DNA from: Pseudomonas frederiksbergensis
GTDB taxonomy: Bacteria > Pseudomonadota > Gammaproteobacteria > Pseudomonadales > Pseudomonadaceae
Assembly: GCF_001952935.1 (NCBI RefSeq)
Contig: NZ_CP018319.1
Coordinates: 4,670,001-4,734,000 of the forward strand
Direction of reading: 5' to 3'
Length of the DNA: 64,000 bases
The position numbers were made by a program, and so were the translations under genes. Below are positions 1 through 7,528 of this stretch, in pieces (the first letter of the stretch is position 1; every line of letters begins with the position of its first letter). The notes under the pieces are model-generated. The model was not told the origin of the DNA and searched no databases. It was given only the letters and a program-made list of their open reading frames with translations.

Positions 1-785
1 CGTATGCCGTCGTATTTTTGCCCGGCGGGGAGGGCGCTGTAATCGGCGGTCATTTGCTGGAAGCGGTTGTGCAATTCCAACAGCTCCGCCGGCGAAAGGA
101 TCCTGCTTCTTTCGGCCTCGTAGTCGGCCGGGATCAGGGGGGAGATGTCGACCAGTTCCGTCGGGTCGCCCTCGACCAATAAGGCCCGCCAGGGCTGGCG
201 CTTTCTGGCCCAGCCAAACATCTGGGTGAGGTCGGCGAAGAAGCTGATGGCTTGCCGGTGAGCGCCGCGGTTGAGCACGGTGCGGATCAGCGCTCGAACA
301 TCGTGTTCGGAAACATTGTTCACCGCTGTCTTGCCGAGTGCCGGGTATAGGTCCTTGTTAAAGCGTCGTTGCAACTCGGCGTTACCGTCTTTGCGTGCAA
401 CACCATCCAACAGCCACGCCTTGGCCAGATCCTGGACGGTCAGTGTTTGCACCTTGCGCGTCTTTTCCTGTTCGGCCTCTACGTTAGCCACGGCGTGCGC
501 CTGTGCCTTAGCGGTTTTCTTGTGTTCGTTGGGATTGATCTGCTCATCGATGAGCGCACGGGCCTGGTTACGTGCTTTACGGATGTCCGTCAGGGATTTG
601 CGCGGCCAGGACCCGCAGGCGTACTCTTTGTTCTGGTCGCCCCACCGATAGCGATAGAAAAAACTGACCGACACGCCGTCTTTACGCAGGGAAATTCGAC
701 CGGCCAGATTGCCGTCCTCCCTGAGGATTCGGCCGGCATCATTGGCGGTCAGCGACTCGAGTTCTTTGATGGTGATTTTGGCCAT
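1..785 (-). CDS. Tyrosine recombinase/integrase of the left-hand island (3' part cut by window start)
   Basis: Only the first 261 codons are in the window. The DNA aligns without net indels to the N-terminal part of the second integrase at 56881-57665 (constant offset 56880), with scattered substitutions, so the two are close paralogues of the P4-type integrase family with an N-terminal DUF4102-like arm-binding domain. The start at 785 (MAKITIKELE) is preferred because a GGGGGAA ribosome site lies just upstream. The catalytic domain lies outside the window. It sits 5' of the left att repeat and reads leftwards, so it belongs to an island left of the one described here. Confidence 0.9.
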   Translation of the reverse strand, partial: MAKITIKELESLTANDAGRILREDGNLAGRISLRKDGVSVSFFYRYRWGDQNKEYACGSWPRKSLTDIRKARNQARALIDEQINPNEHKKTAKAQAHAVANVEAEQEKTRKVQTLTVQDLAKAWLLDGVARKDGNAELQRRFNKDLYPALGKTAVNNVSEHDVRALIRTVLNRGAHRQAISFFADLTQMFGWARKRQPWRALLVEGDPTELVDISPLIPADYEAERSRILSPAELLELHNRFQQMTADYSALPAGQKYDGI

Positions 786-946
786 AAAATGGGTTCCCCC
801 TACTTTTACCCCCACAAAAACGTCGGCTCTTGGTGGACGTTACTGGACTCTCGTAGAGCAGAACACCGCTGGAGCTCAAGTAAATACTAGCTTAGAAAAA
901 TCCAGAGTAAAATTTTGGAAGCTTTCAAAAAGTATGAGAAAGGAGA

Positions 947-990
947 TGGGGTGCTAGGGGTAGAGTGTTCGAATCACTCCGTCCCGACCA
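947..990 (+). repeat. Left att site: 3' half of a tRNA-Pro(GGG)-like gene
   Basis: The sequence reads as anticodon loop 3' part, anticodon-stem 3' strand, variable region, a perfect T-arm (GAGTG/TTCGAAT/CACTC), acceptor 3' strand CGTCCCG, discriminator A and CCA. A C1-G72 pair with A73 and the loop remnant T-GGG-G-T point to tRNA-Pro with anticodon GGG (inference). The 5' half of the tRNA is absent. The copy at 57827-57870 differs at one base (962 A versus C). This is the direct repeat left by site-specific integration. Confidence 0.85.
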
Positions 991-1001
991 TATAAATCAA
1001 G

Positions 1002-1037
1002 GGGGTGCGAGACTTTATTTCGCGACCCCTTTTTATT
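1002..1037 (+). terminator. Rho-independent terminator following the att/tRNA remnant
   Basis: An imperfect GC-rich hairpin (GGGGTGCGA pairing with TCGCGACCCC) is followed by a T-rich tract. A matching hairpin follows the right att copy at 57882-57914, so the duplicated segment includes the tRNA terminator. Confidence 0.65.
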
Positions 1038-1190
1038 TTCAAGCGTTTTTACCCCTACAAAACGACTGGCTCTCGGTGGAATCTTTACCAACACCACCTG
1101 GGGTTACACCCTAAATTGTTGGCTTTCTCGGGGAGTTGGTTACCTGCACGGCACAGCTTTTAGCCTTAGGAGAGGTGCAATTGCAGAGTG

Positions 1191-1220
1191 TTGACGTGTG
1201 CATAGATATGCACATATAGT
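1191..1220 (+). promoter_or_regulatory. Promoter with operator filling the spacer; leaderless transcript likely
   Basis: A -35 box TTGACG (1191-1196) and -10 box TATAGT (1215-1220) are separated by 18 bp. The spacer is exactly a perfect inverted repeat, TGTGCATA-GA-TATGCACA (1197-1214). Transcription would start near 1227, directly at the ATG at 1228, and no Shine-Dalgarno is visible. A similar half-site (TGTGCATA) recurs at about 1607-1614, just before the next gene. Confidence 0.7.
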
Positions 1221-1227
1221 CGGTTGC

Positions 1228-1578
1228 ATGACTAATCGAATCCTTAACCGAACCCGCGCAATTGACGCCGCAATCGAGTCTCTCGATGGCGCTTTCTTCA
1301 AGGCGCTTTGCGAGCCTTCGCGTGTAGCTGTGCTCAAGCGCGTGATGCAACTGGGGCGCGCCGACATCGGAGAGATTGCGGAAGCACTGCCCCAGGAACG
1401 CTCAGTTGTTTCCCGGCATCTGCAAGTACTGTTAGAGGCAGGTATCGTCCGCGGTACCAAGGTCAGCAGGCAGATGTTCTACGAGGTGGATGGTCCGGCA
1501 GTGGTGACACGCCTCGAAGCCATTCTTCAGCATATGAAAAGCCTTGCCCCATTCTGCTGCCCAGGTACGTCCGGGTAG
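1228..1578 (+). CDS. ArsR/SmtB-family repressor with C-terminal Cys-Cys pair
   Basis: A 116-residue winged-helix repressor (HTH about residues 46-75). It lacks the ELCVCDL arsenite-binding motif in the recognition region. Cysteines are C28 and a vicinal pair C110-C111 near the C-terminus. From family knowledge, a lone vicinal pair near the C-terminus resembles the methylarsenite-selective ArsR of Shewanella, so an organoarsenical ligand is a reasonable inference. An upstream GTG at 1198 is in frame but lies inside the operator, so the ATG at 1228 is preferred; its transcript is probably leaderless. It precedes a flavin monooxygenase in the same direction. Confidence 0.85.
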   Translation: MTNRILNRTRAIDAAIESLDGAFFKALCEPSRVAVLKRVMQLGRADIGEIAEALPQERSVVSRHLQVLLEAGIVRGTKVSRQMFYEVDGPAVVTRLEAILQHMKSLAPFCCPGTSG

Positions 1579-1613
1579 TTTTTTTGCCCTGTAGCGTGCA
1601 TGAGTGTGCATAT

Positions 1614-2672
1614 ATGAATGTAATGAATGAAATCATGGATGTCATTGTGATCGGCGCAGGCCAGGCAGGATTAGCGTGCGGTTGGCACTTACAGCAGCAA
1701 AACCTTCGGTTCCTGATTTTGGATGCTGAGCGGTCTCCGGGAGGGAATTGGCGCAATTACTACGACAGTCTGAAGCTTTTTTCTCCAGCTGCTTACTCGT
1801 CATTGCCGGGCATGCGCTTCCCGGCAGAACCTGATCGTTACCCGCTTCGTGATGATGTCGTGCGCTATCTAGACGACTACGCAATGGCATTCAAATTGCC
1901 AATTCGTCAGAACACCCGCGTGCAGCATGTACGAAGAGTGCGCGGACTGTTTCAGCTTCAAACGGACGATGGAGAAATTTTCCGCTCCAAGGCGTTAGTC
2001 GTGTGCACGGGTGGATTCAATCAGCCTTTCATTCCGGATATTCAAGGGCTTCAGAGCTTTCTTGGGCGCAGTTTGCACAGCGCGGAATATCGAAATGCCG
2101 ACAGCTTTGGTGATCAGCGCGTGGTTGTGGTCGGTGCTGCAAACTCGGCTGTTCAAATTGCTTATGAGCTGTCCCGTGTGAGCAAAGTCGTGATGGCAAC
2201 CAGGGAGTCGATTCGGTTTTTTCCGCAAAAGATCCTCGGTGTGGATTTTCATGTGTGGCTGAAGTGGACTGGGCTGGAGAAGACCCGTTGGTTGAACGAC
2301 CAAAGTACGCCGGTGCTTGATGACGGCACCTATCGTCGAGCCCTTAAGCAAAGGTTGTTCGAGCGTAAGCCGATGTTCGAGGCGATAACACCAACTGGCG
2401 TGATCTGGGCTGATGGGCAGCACACTGAAGTCGATAGCTTGGTGTTTGCTACCGGATTTCGTCCGAACCTGGAATTTTTGAGTGGGCTGGAATGCCCGGG
2501 CACTGAGTATTGGGCTCAGCGTAACGGGCAGGCCGAGCACCTGCCTGGGCTATATTTTGTCGGTCTACCGAAGCAACGGAACTTTGCTTCGGCGACACTC
2601 AGAGGCGTCGGCCAGGATGCGTCTTACATCATGCCCCGCTTGATGCGATTTGTTCGCGATGTGCCTGTTTAG
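1614..2672 (+). CDS. ArsO-like FAD/NADPH monooxygenase
   Basis: A 352-residue flavin-dependent monooxygenase of the YHS/FMO type often found in ars clusters. There is an N-terminal FAD Rossmann motif (VIGAGQAG), a WRNYYDSLKLFSP segment, an NADPH motif (VVGAANSA, mid-protein) and the ATGFRP motif near the C-terminus. Three in-frame ATGs lie close together (1614, 1623, 1635) and none has a clear ribosome site. The gap to the ArsR-like gene is 35 bp and contains half of that gene's operator sequence, so co-regulation is likely. The substrate is unknown; oxidation of a trivalent organoarsenical is inferred from context only. Confidence 0.8.
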   Translation: MNVMNEIMDVIVIGAGQAGLACGWHLQQQNLRFLILDAERSPGGNWRNYYDSLKLFSPAAYSSLPGMRFPAEPDRYPLRDDVVRYLDDYAMAFKLPIRQNTRVQHVRRVRGLFQLQTDDGEIFRSKALVVCTGGFNQPFIPDIQGLQSFLGRSLHSAEYRNADSFGDQRVVVVGAANSAVQIAYELSRVSKVVMATRESIRFFPQKILGVDFHVWLKWTGLEKTRWLNDQSTPVLDDGTYRRALKQRLFERKPMFEAITPTGVIWADGQHTEVDSLVFATGFRPNLEFLSGLECPGTEYWAQRNGQAEHLPGLYFVGLPKQRNFASATLRGVGQDASYIMPRLMRFVRDVPV

Positions 2673-2713
2673 AAGACAACTTGGCGGTTGACGTATCTCA
2701 ACGGCAGCAGCGT

Positions 2714-3931
2714 TTACTCAGTGAGTCGAGTCGTTGGAAGGCGCCAGCTGGCGATGAAGCACAGCAAAACCAAACCGCACATAACGACAAGCAGCGCCGA
2801 GGCTCCAAAGTTTTGCAAAACAAATGCAGCAGCTATCGGGCCGCAGGCCTGAGCCACGAGTACCGGCCTGGCGAGGAGCCCCATTCTCGCTCCGTAGCCT
2901 TGCGGGCCAAACAGCGCCAAGGGGAGGGTGCCGCGAGCGATCGTTAGGATGCCGTTGCCTGCGCCGTAGAGTGCGATCGCCACGAAGGCCATCCAGGGCA
3001 TCCCTGAGATCAATAATCCCAACCCGACCAGGCATAGAAACACACCGACTCGTGCTGACCAGGTCGGGTGGAGATTTCTGCCTATGGAAAATTCTGCTAC
3101 CCGTGCCACGACTTGCGAGGGACCAATCACCATGCCGATGGCCAAGGCCACAACGGTCGCGATTCCCAGTTGGTTGAGGACATTAAGCAGGTGGACTGAG
3201 ATACCTGATACGACCAGCGCCAGAACCGTCAGCATGGTGCCAATCAACAAGAATAGATAATTGGTGGTCTTGGGGTGAAGCGCGGACGCACTGGTTAATT
3301 CTGTTCTGACGGGGTGGGGTGGTTGTTTTGTGCTTCCAGGAATCAACAGCGAGTGGATGGGTAGCCCAATCAAGAGATGAGCAGCTGCGAGAACAAAGCA
3401 GGCGTTTCTCCAGCCGATCCAACTTTCCAGTCCTGCGATCACCGGCCAACCTATGGTACTGGCGAATCCACCTAACAAGGTCAGCCCGGTAATTGATGTG
3501 CGAGCCCCTTCGCCGAAAAGACGTCCCAGGGTTGAGAAGGCTGCGTCGTATAAACCCGCCGCCATGGCAACACCGATCAACGTCCAGGCGACATAGTAAG
3601 TGGCAATGTTGCCCGCCAGTCCCATCAGTAGCATGCCGAGAGCCAGCAGCAGTGAACTGGCCGCTAGGACAGAGCGTCCGCCGTGGCGGTCAATCTGACG
3701 ACCAACGGCCGGCGAGGAAGCTCCCGCTACCAAAAGTCCCCAGGACAGACCGCCCACCACATTGGTGATGGACCATCCCGTCTCTTTGGCTATCGGAGAC
3801 GCAAGCACTGCGGGCAAGTAGTAGGTCGAACCCCAGGCGAGAATTTGAGTGAAACCCATCGCCCATACGAGTCTAGAGCGATTGATCGGGGGATGGATCT
3901 GTTCTGGAAGTGTCATGACCGACGTGCTCAT
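2714..3931 (-). CDS. MFS transporter, divergent from marR
   Basis: A 405-residue major facilitator protein with about 12 hydrophobic segments and the loop motif GRQIDRHGGR after TM2. The start at 3931 (MSTSVM) is chosen over the upstream TTG at 3955, which overlaps the operator. It is transcribed divergently from a MarR-family gene and shares its operator type (site at 3938-3953). Export of the compound sensed by the MarR protein is the likely role. With the ArsN-type acetyltransferase nearby, an organoarsenical or arsinothricin-like substrate is inferred, not shown. Confidence 0.85.
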   Translation of the reverse strand: MSTSVMTLPEQIHPPINRSRLVWAMGFTQILAWGSTYYLPAVLASPIAKETGWSITNVVGGLSWGLLVAGASSPAVGRQIDRHGGRSVLAASSLLLALGMLLMGLAGNIATYYVAWTLIGVAMAAGLYDAAFSTLGRLFGEGARTSITGLTLLGGFASTIGWPVIAGLESWIGWRNACFVLAAAHLLIGLPIHSLLIPGSTKQPPHPVRTELTSASALHPKTTNYLFLLIGTMLTVLALVVSGISVHLLNVLNQLGIATVVALAIGMVIGPSQVVARVAEFSIGRNLHPTWSARVGVFLCLVGLGLLISGMPWMAFVAIALYGAGNGILTIARGTLPLALFGPQGYGARMGLLARPVLVAQACGPIAAAFVLQNFGASALLVVMCGLVLLCFIASWRLPTTRLTE

Positions 3932-3937
3932 ATTTTT

Positions 3938-4040
3938 TGTTGTCAGTAACAACAAGCTAGCGCCTTCCTTTGGTCATCGTCAACCGAGAGATCGGTGTTG
4001 ACGATTCCGAGATACCAGGATTATTGTTGCAACTAACAAC
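3938..4040. promoter_or_regulatory. Divergent MFS/marR promoters with two MarR-type operators
   Basis: Minus-strand promoter: -35 TTGACG (3983-3978), -10 TAGCTT (3959-3954), 18 bp spacer. Plus-strand promoter: -35 TTGACG (3998-4003) with a weak -10 near 4020-4026. Operator A (3938-3953) is TGTTG-TCAG-TAACAAC and operator B (4025-4040) is TGTTG-CAAC-TAACAAC. A third copy lies at 4585-4600. Each operator overlaps the start region of one transcript, as expected for repression. Confidence 0.7.
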
Positions 4041-4055
4041 TAATTTGTGACGGTT

Positions 4056-4553
4056 ATGACGAAGCGTAAAAACGATCAGCTGACTCAGGATTCCGAGGAC
4101 CTATACGAAGCGTTGAATCATTTGGTTCGCGTCCATCAGTTCCGTGATCGTGATCGGATCTGCTGTTACGACGTATCGGTGACCCAATGCTATGCCGTCG
4201 AGACGCTGGTCAAAAGGGGCGCACTGCGCCTTCAGGTATTGGCGGAAGAAATGTTTTTGGACAAGAGCACGGCGAGTCGAGTGATCGATACCCTGGAACG
4301 CAAGGGGTATGTGTCACGTGTTGAGGATGATGGAGATCGGCGTGCGGTGCGAATCCAGGCAACGGATGCTGGGCGTGAGCTATACGAGAAAATCAGAGCT
4401 GACCTGATTGCAGAGGAGCGAGCGATGATCGAGAACCTGTCAGCTGAAGCCAGGCAGGGAGCGCTGAGTTTGCTCAGGCAGATCACGCGGGCCACGGAGA
4501 TTCGCTGCGGGCTCGTGAGTGAGTGCTGTCCAGTAGTGAAGAGCAAAGAATGA
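4056..4553 (+). CDS. Cysteine-rich MarR-family regulator
   Basis: A 165-residue MarR-type winged helix: recognition region around LAEEMFLDKSTASRVIDTL (about 62-80), then the wing with DDGDRRAV. Six cysteines stand out: C36-C37 and C45 in the N-terminal helix region, and C151, C157-C158 near the C-terminus. That is far more than usual for MarR and suggests thiol-based sensing of a soft metal(loid) or electrophile (inference). ATG 4056 is chosen; a GTG at 4047 is also in frame. Operators lie before this gene, before the divergent MFS gene and before the downstream acetyltransferase. Confidence 0.85.
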   Translation: MTKRKNDQLTQDSEDLYEALNHLVRVHQFRDRDRICCYDVSVTQCYAVETLVKRGALRLQVLAEEMFLDKSTASRVIDTLERKGYVSRVEDDGDRRAVRIQATDAGRELYEKIRADLIAEERAMIENLSAEARQGALSLLRQITRATEIRCGLVSECCPVVKSKE

Positions 4554-4584
4554 AAGGGAAGAGTTGCCATTTTTTTGCCAATAA

Positions 4585-4600
4585 TGTTGTTACTACCAAC
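4585..4600. promoter_or_regulatory. Third MarR-type operator, upstream of arsN-like gene
   Basis: TGTTG-TTAC-TACCAAC matches the two operators at 3938-3953 and 4025-4040 (TGTTG-N4-TAACAAC) with one change. A possible -35 TTGCCA lies at 4575-4580. It sits between the marR stop and the acetyltransferase start, so the acetyltransferase-flavoprotein pair probably has its own regulated promoter. Confidence 0.65.
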
Positions 4601-4617
4601 GTAATGGGGCTCCAACA

Positions 4618-5121
4618 ATGCGAGTTCGTTTAGCTGAACCTAAAGACACTGTTTCAATAGCAGCCATCTACAACCAGGGGATCGAGGAACGTATCTCTAC
4701 GTTTGAAACGGCCCCTCGAAGCCCGGCAGACATGCTTGATCGCATCCACTCAATGGAGCGTTATCCAGTGTTGGTCATGGTTGATGCGGCGGAACAGGTT
4801 GTTGGATGGGCTGGACTCAGCAGTTATCGCGCCCGTGCCTGTTACGACGGCATTGCGGATTTTTCCATTTACCTGGATCGCAGTGTTCGCGGTCAGGGGC
4901 TAGGCAAGCAGTTACTTCAGTCACTGCTGGTAGAAGCCGAAGCTTACGGATTCTGGAAAGTCCTTTCACGCATTTTCACCTTCAATCACGCCAGTCTCGC
5001 TTTATGCGAAGCCTGTGGTTTCCGCCAAGTGGGGGTGTATGAAAAACACGCCTGCCTGGAGGGACGCTGGCTCGACTGCGCGATTGTCGAGCGCCTGTTT
5101 CTGAACAATCAGCCAGCCTGA
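4618..5121 (+). CDS. arsN1: GNAT acetyltransferase, ArsN1-like (arsinothricin/phosphinothricin type)
   Basis: A 167-residue GNAT protein of the phosphinothricin acetyltransferase group: conserved N-terminal AAIYNQGI segment, the DFSIYLDRSVRGQGLG acetyl-CoA site (about 81-96) and a C-terminal ACGFRQVGVYEKHA segment. Members in arsenic clusters are called ArsN and N-acetylate the antibiotic arsinothricin; that substrate is inferred from similarity and context. An operator for the neighbouring MarR lies 18 bp upstream. The flavoprotein gene follows after 14 bp, probably in the same transcript. Confidence 0.85.
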   Translation: MRVRLAEPKDTVSIAAIYNQGIEERISTFETAPRSPADMLDRIHSMERYPVLVMVDAAEQVVGWAGLSSYRARACYDGIADFSIYLDRSVRGQGLGKQLLQSLLVEAEAYGFWKVLSRIFTFNHASLALCEACGFRQVGVYEKHACLEGRWLDCAIVERLFLNNQPA

Positions 5122-5135
5122 AAAAGGAGTCGATC

Positions 5136-6491
5136 ATGGAAAACACTCGCCTTCCCGTTGCCATCATTGGAGCAGGCCCAGTGGGCCTCGTCGCAGCCGC
5201 TCACCTCCTGGTCAGAGGTATCACTCCGCTGATTCTGGAAGCTGGTCCGGAAGCTGGGGCGAGCATTGAAGAATGGGCGCATGTGAAAATGTTCTCTCCG
5301 TGGCAGTTCAATGTGGACAAGGAGGCGGCCAAACTTCTGCTGGCCGATGGTTGGACTCCACCACCGGAGATCGAGTATCCAACGGGGCGTGAACTGCTGG
5401 AGCGGTTTATTCGTCCTCTCGCGGACCTCGAACAGATCAAACGTCACTTGCAGCTCAATACCCGTGTTCTGGCCGTCACCCGCGTCGGTCAGGATGTGAT
5501 GAAGACCCAGGGCAGATCAGCAGCTCCTTTCTTGCTGCGTGTTGCAGGGCCAACGGGTGAACGAGATGTGCTGGCCAGCGCGGTCATTGATGCCTCGGGC
5601 ACCTACCTGACACCGAACTGGATGGGGGCCCATGGCATCCCTGCATTGGGCGAAATCGAGCATGCAGCGCACATTGCATACGGCATCCCGGAGGTACTGG
5701 GCCGTGCCCGGAATCGCTATGCCAACAAAAGAGTGTTGGTGGTGGGTGGTGGTCATTCCGCCTTTAACGCCCTCCAAGATCTGGTGCGCCTGATTCAGGA
5801 GGCACCACAAACCAAAGTGCTATGGGCGATCCGAGGTAATTCTCTTGAGCGTATTCTGGGTGGTGGGGCGAATGATCAGTTGGAAGAACGAGGAAAGCTC
5901 GGCCTGAAGATTCGCCAGCTGCTGAATGACGGCGTAATTGAACTGTTCAAAAACGTCGCTATCGATCAGGTTGCAAGCAATGGTCAAGGGCTGGTCGTGA
6001 AGGCGGGAGAGCAGATACTTCCACCAGTGGACGAAATCATTGTGGCGACTGGATTTCGCCCTGACATGAGCCTGCTCGCCGAGCTATGTATCTCACTTGA
6101 CCCCGCGACCCAAAGCGCAGTGTTACTCGCTCCTATGATTGATCCCAACGAGCACAGTTGCGGCACGGTCAGGCCCCATGGTGCGGTAGAGCTGGCCCAT
6201 CCTGAGGAAAGCTTGTTCATTGTGGGAATGAAGAGCTATGGCCGAGCGCCAACGTTCTTGTTGATGACGGGATATGAGCAGGTCCGGTCTGTCGTCGCTG
6301 CATTGGCAGGCGATTGGGATGCGGCCAAAAGGGTTGAGCTGGTTCTTCCGGAAACTGGCATCTGCAACTCGGATTTCGATGAGGCCGATGATCGCATGAA
6401 AGCTTCGGCAAATCAGACGTCTTGTTGCGGCACTGGAGGGGCGACTTCTGATGAAGCCTCCCACCCCTCATCAGGTTGCTGCATAGGCTAG
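5136..6491 (+). CDS. FAD/NAD(P)-binding flavoprotein with two Cys-Cys pairs at the C-terminus
   Basis: A 451-residue two-dinucleotide-fold flavoprotein: FAD motif IIGAGPVG near the N-terminus, a second GxGxxS motif (VVGGGHSAFNAL) mid-protein, and ATGFRPD near residue 310. The last 25 residues are an unusual tail carrying vicinal pairs C430-C431 and C448-C449 in a Gly/Ser-rich linker, as in proteins that hand over or bind soft metals. It starts 14 bp after the acetyltransferase with an AAGGAG ribosome site. Related flavoproteins are common in ars operons, but I know of no established reaction. The thiol tail suggests direct binding of a trivalent arsenical (inference). Confidence 0.8.
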   Translation: MENTRLPVAIIGAGPVGLVAAAHLLVRGITPLILEAGPEAGASIEEWAHVKMFSPWQFNVDKEAAKLLLADGWTPPPEIEYPTGRELLERFIRPLADLEQIKRHLQLNTRVLAVTRVGQDVMKTQGRSAAPFLLRVAGPTGERDVLASAVIDASGTYLTPNWMGAHGIPALGEIEHAAHIAYGIPEVLGRARNRYANKRVLVVGGGHSAFNALQDLVRLIQEAPQTKVLWAIRGNSLERILGGGANDQLEERGKLGLKIRQLLNDGVIELFKNVAIDQVASNGQGLVVKAGEQILPPVDEIIVATGFRPDMSLLAELCISLDPATQSAVLLAPMIDPNEHSCGTVRPHGAVELAHPEESLFIVGMKSYGRAPTFLLMTGYEQVRSVVAALAGDWDAAKRVELVLPETGICNSDFDEADDRMKASANQTSCCGTGGATSDEASHPSSGCCIG

Positions 6492-7026
6492 TGCACTTCC
6501 AAGGGAACCCATCCTGACGACTGACCATGATAGGCAAAAGAGTTTTCGATAGCCGCCGTGACAGTCAACAATCGGCCTTGGGTTCAATCGGTAGATGCAA
6601 CAGATTGGCTAAATCGTTCAGCGTACTTTTAGTCCTCACGTAGCGATAGTCGCGGGTAAGCCCGTCCCCATGACTTGAGCGAATGTGTGGAGTTTGGAAC
6701 ACGATGGACTTAGGCTCAATGGCGCTTTTACTACAAAATGGAGGTGGGCAAAGCCGCGAAGGTTGGCGTATCGACCACTAGGACCGACCACCCTTGCGGG
6801 TGCCGACGCGACCCCGCCCAAAACGCATACGTCGCGATGATGCGGTTACAAAATTCCCCAAGCAGTAATTGTCCACCTAGGATTTCTTGTACGCTCAGGT
6901 TTAACCTACGCGATATGAAGTCTTTGTCGAGAACATATTCAATACAAAATTTATCAACCGAACTCCCTGTCAGCAGGATGCTCTATGCAGCTTGGGTCGT
7001 GCCAGCGACGAGCAATTCACGATCTA
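6492..7026. other. Gene-free stretch between flavoprotein and uspA
   Basis: No convincing gene is seen. One plus-strand stretch near 6541-6640 reads in one frame with a faint resemblance to the C-terminal RRRxHSALGY region of IS3-type transposases, but this is too weak to call. Confidence 0.4.
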
Positions 7027-7461
7027 TTATTTGACTAAGGTTATTGGTATATCCGAGAGTTGAATCACCTTCGCCGCGACAGAACCGAGAAAGATCCCCG
7101 CCAGAAAACCGTTACCATGTGAGCCTAAAATGATGCTGTCACATCCGAGGGATTGGGAGCACGCCACGATTCGGCTGGCTGCATCGCCTTGTAACGTATG
7201 GAGTGTAAATGCAATCCCTTCCTGCTTCAGAAGCTCGACAGCCTTTTGTGAGTCTTCAGCACTCTTATCACCGTAGTAACGGTCAATCTCATCCTGGCTC
7301 ATGTCATGTGCGATTCGAGTTGGTAAAAGTGGCTGCACATTCACCAGATATACCTCAGCACTCCCTCCCAGTAATCCGCCATCTTGGATCAGCCCAATAA
7401 GGTAACGCACCGCCCGTTCCGAATGCTCGGAGCCATCGACAGCTACAAGTATTTTATGCAT
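7027..7461 (-). CDS. Universal stress protein, single Usp domain
   Basis: A 144-residue cytoplasmic UspA-fold protein. It has the N-terminal ILVAVDGSEHSERA strand-helix and the ATP-binding-type C-terminal motif with IILGSHGNGFLAGIFLGSVAAKVI (G-2x-G-9x-G-S form). An AGAGGA ribosome site precedes the ATG. It lies downstream of the P-type ATPase gene on the same strand (67 bp gap), so co-transcription with ion transport is plausible. Confidence 0.92.
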   Translation of the reverse strand: MHKILVAVDGSEHSERAVRYLIGLIQDGGLLGGSAEVYLVNVQPLLPTRIAHDMSQDEIDRYYGDKSAEDSQKAVELLKQEGIAFTLHTLQGDAASRIVACSQSLGCDSIILGSHGNGFLAGIFLGSVAAKVIQLSDIPITLVK

Positions 7462-7528
7462 TTTCTAAATCCTCTTTCAGTGGCATGAAGATGCTTGTCG
7501 TTAGGGTATGGCCAGCTTGCAACCCGTT

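Noticed and set aside
6541..6650. Possible IS3-family transposase C-terminal remnant
   Set aside because: Resemblance is limited to a short RR...SALG-like stretch, with no other transposase blocks and no inverted repeats.
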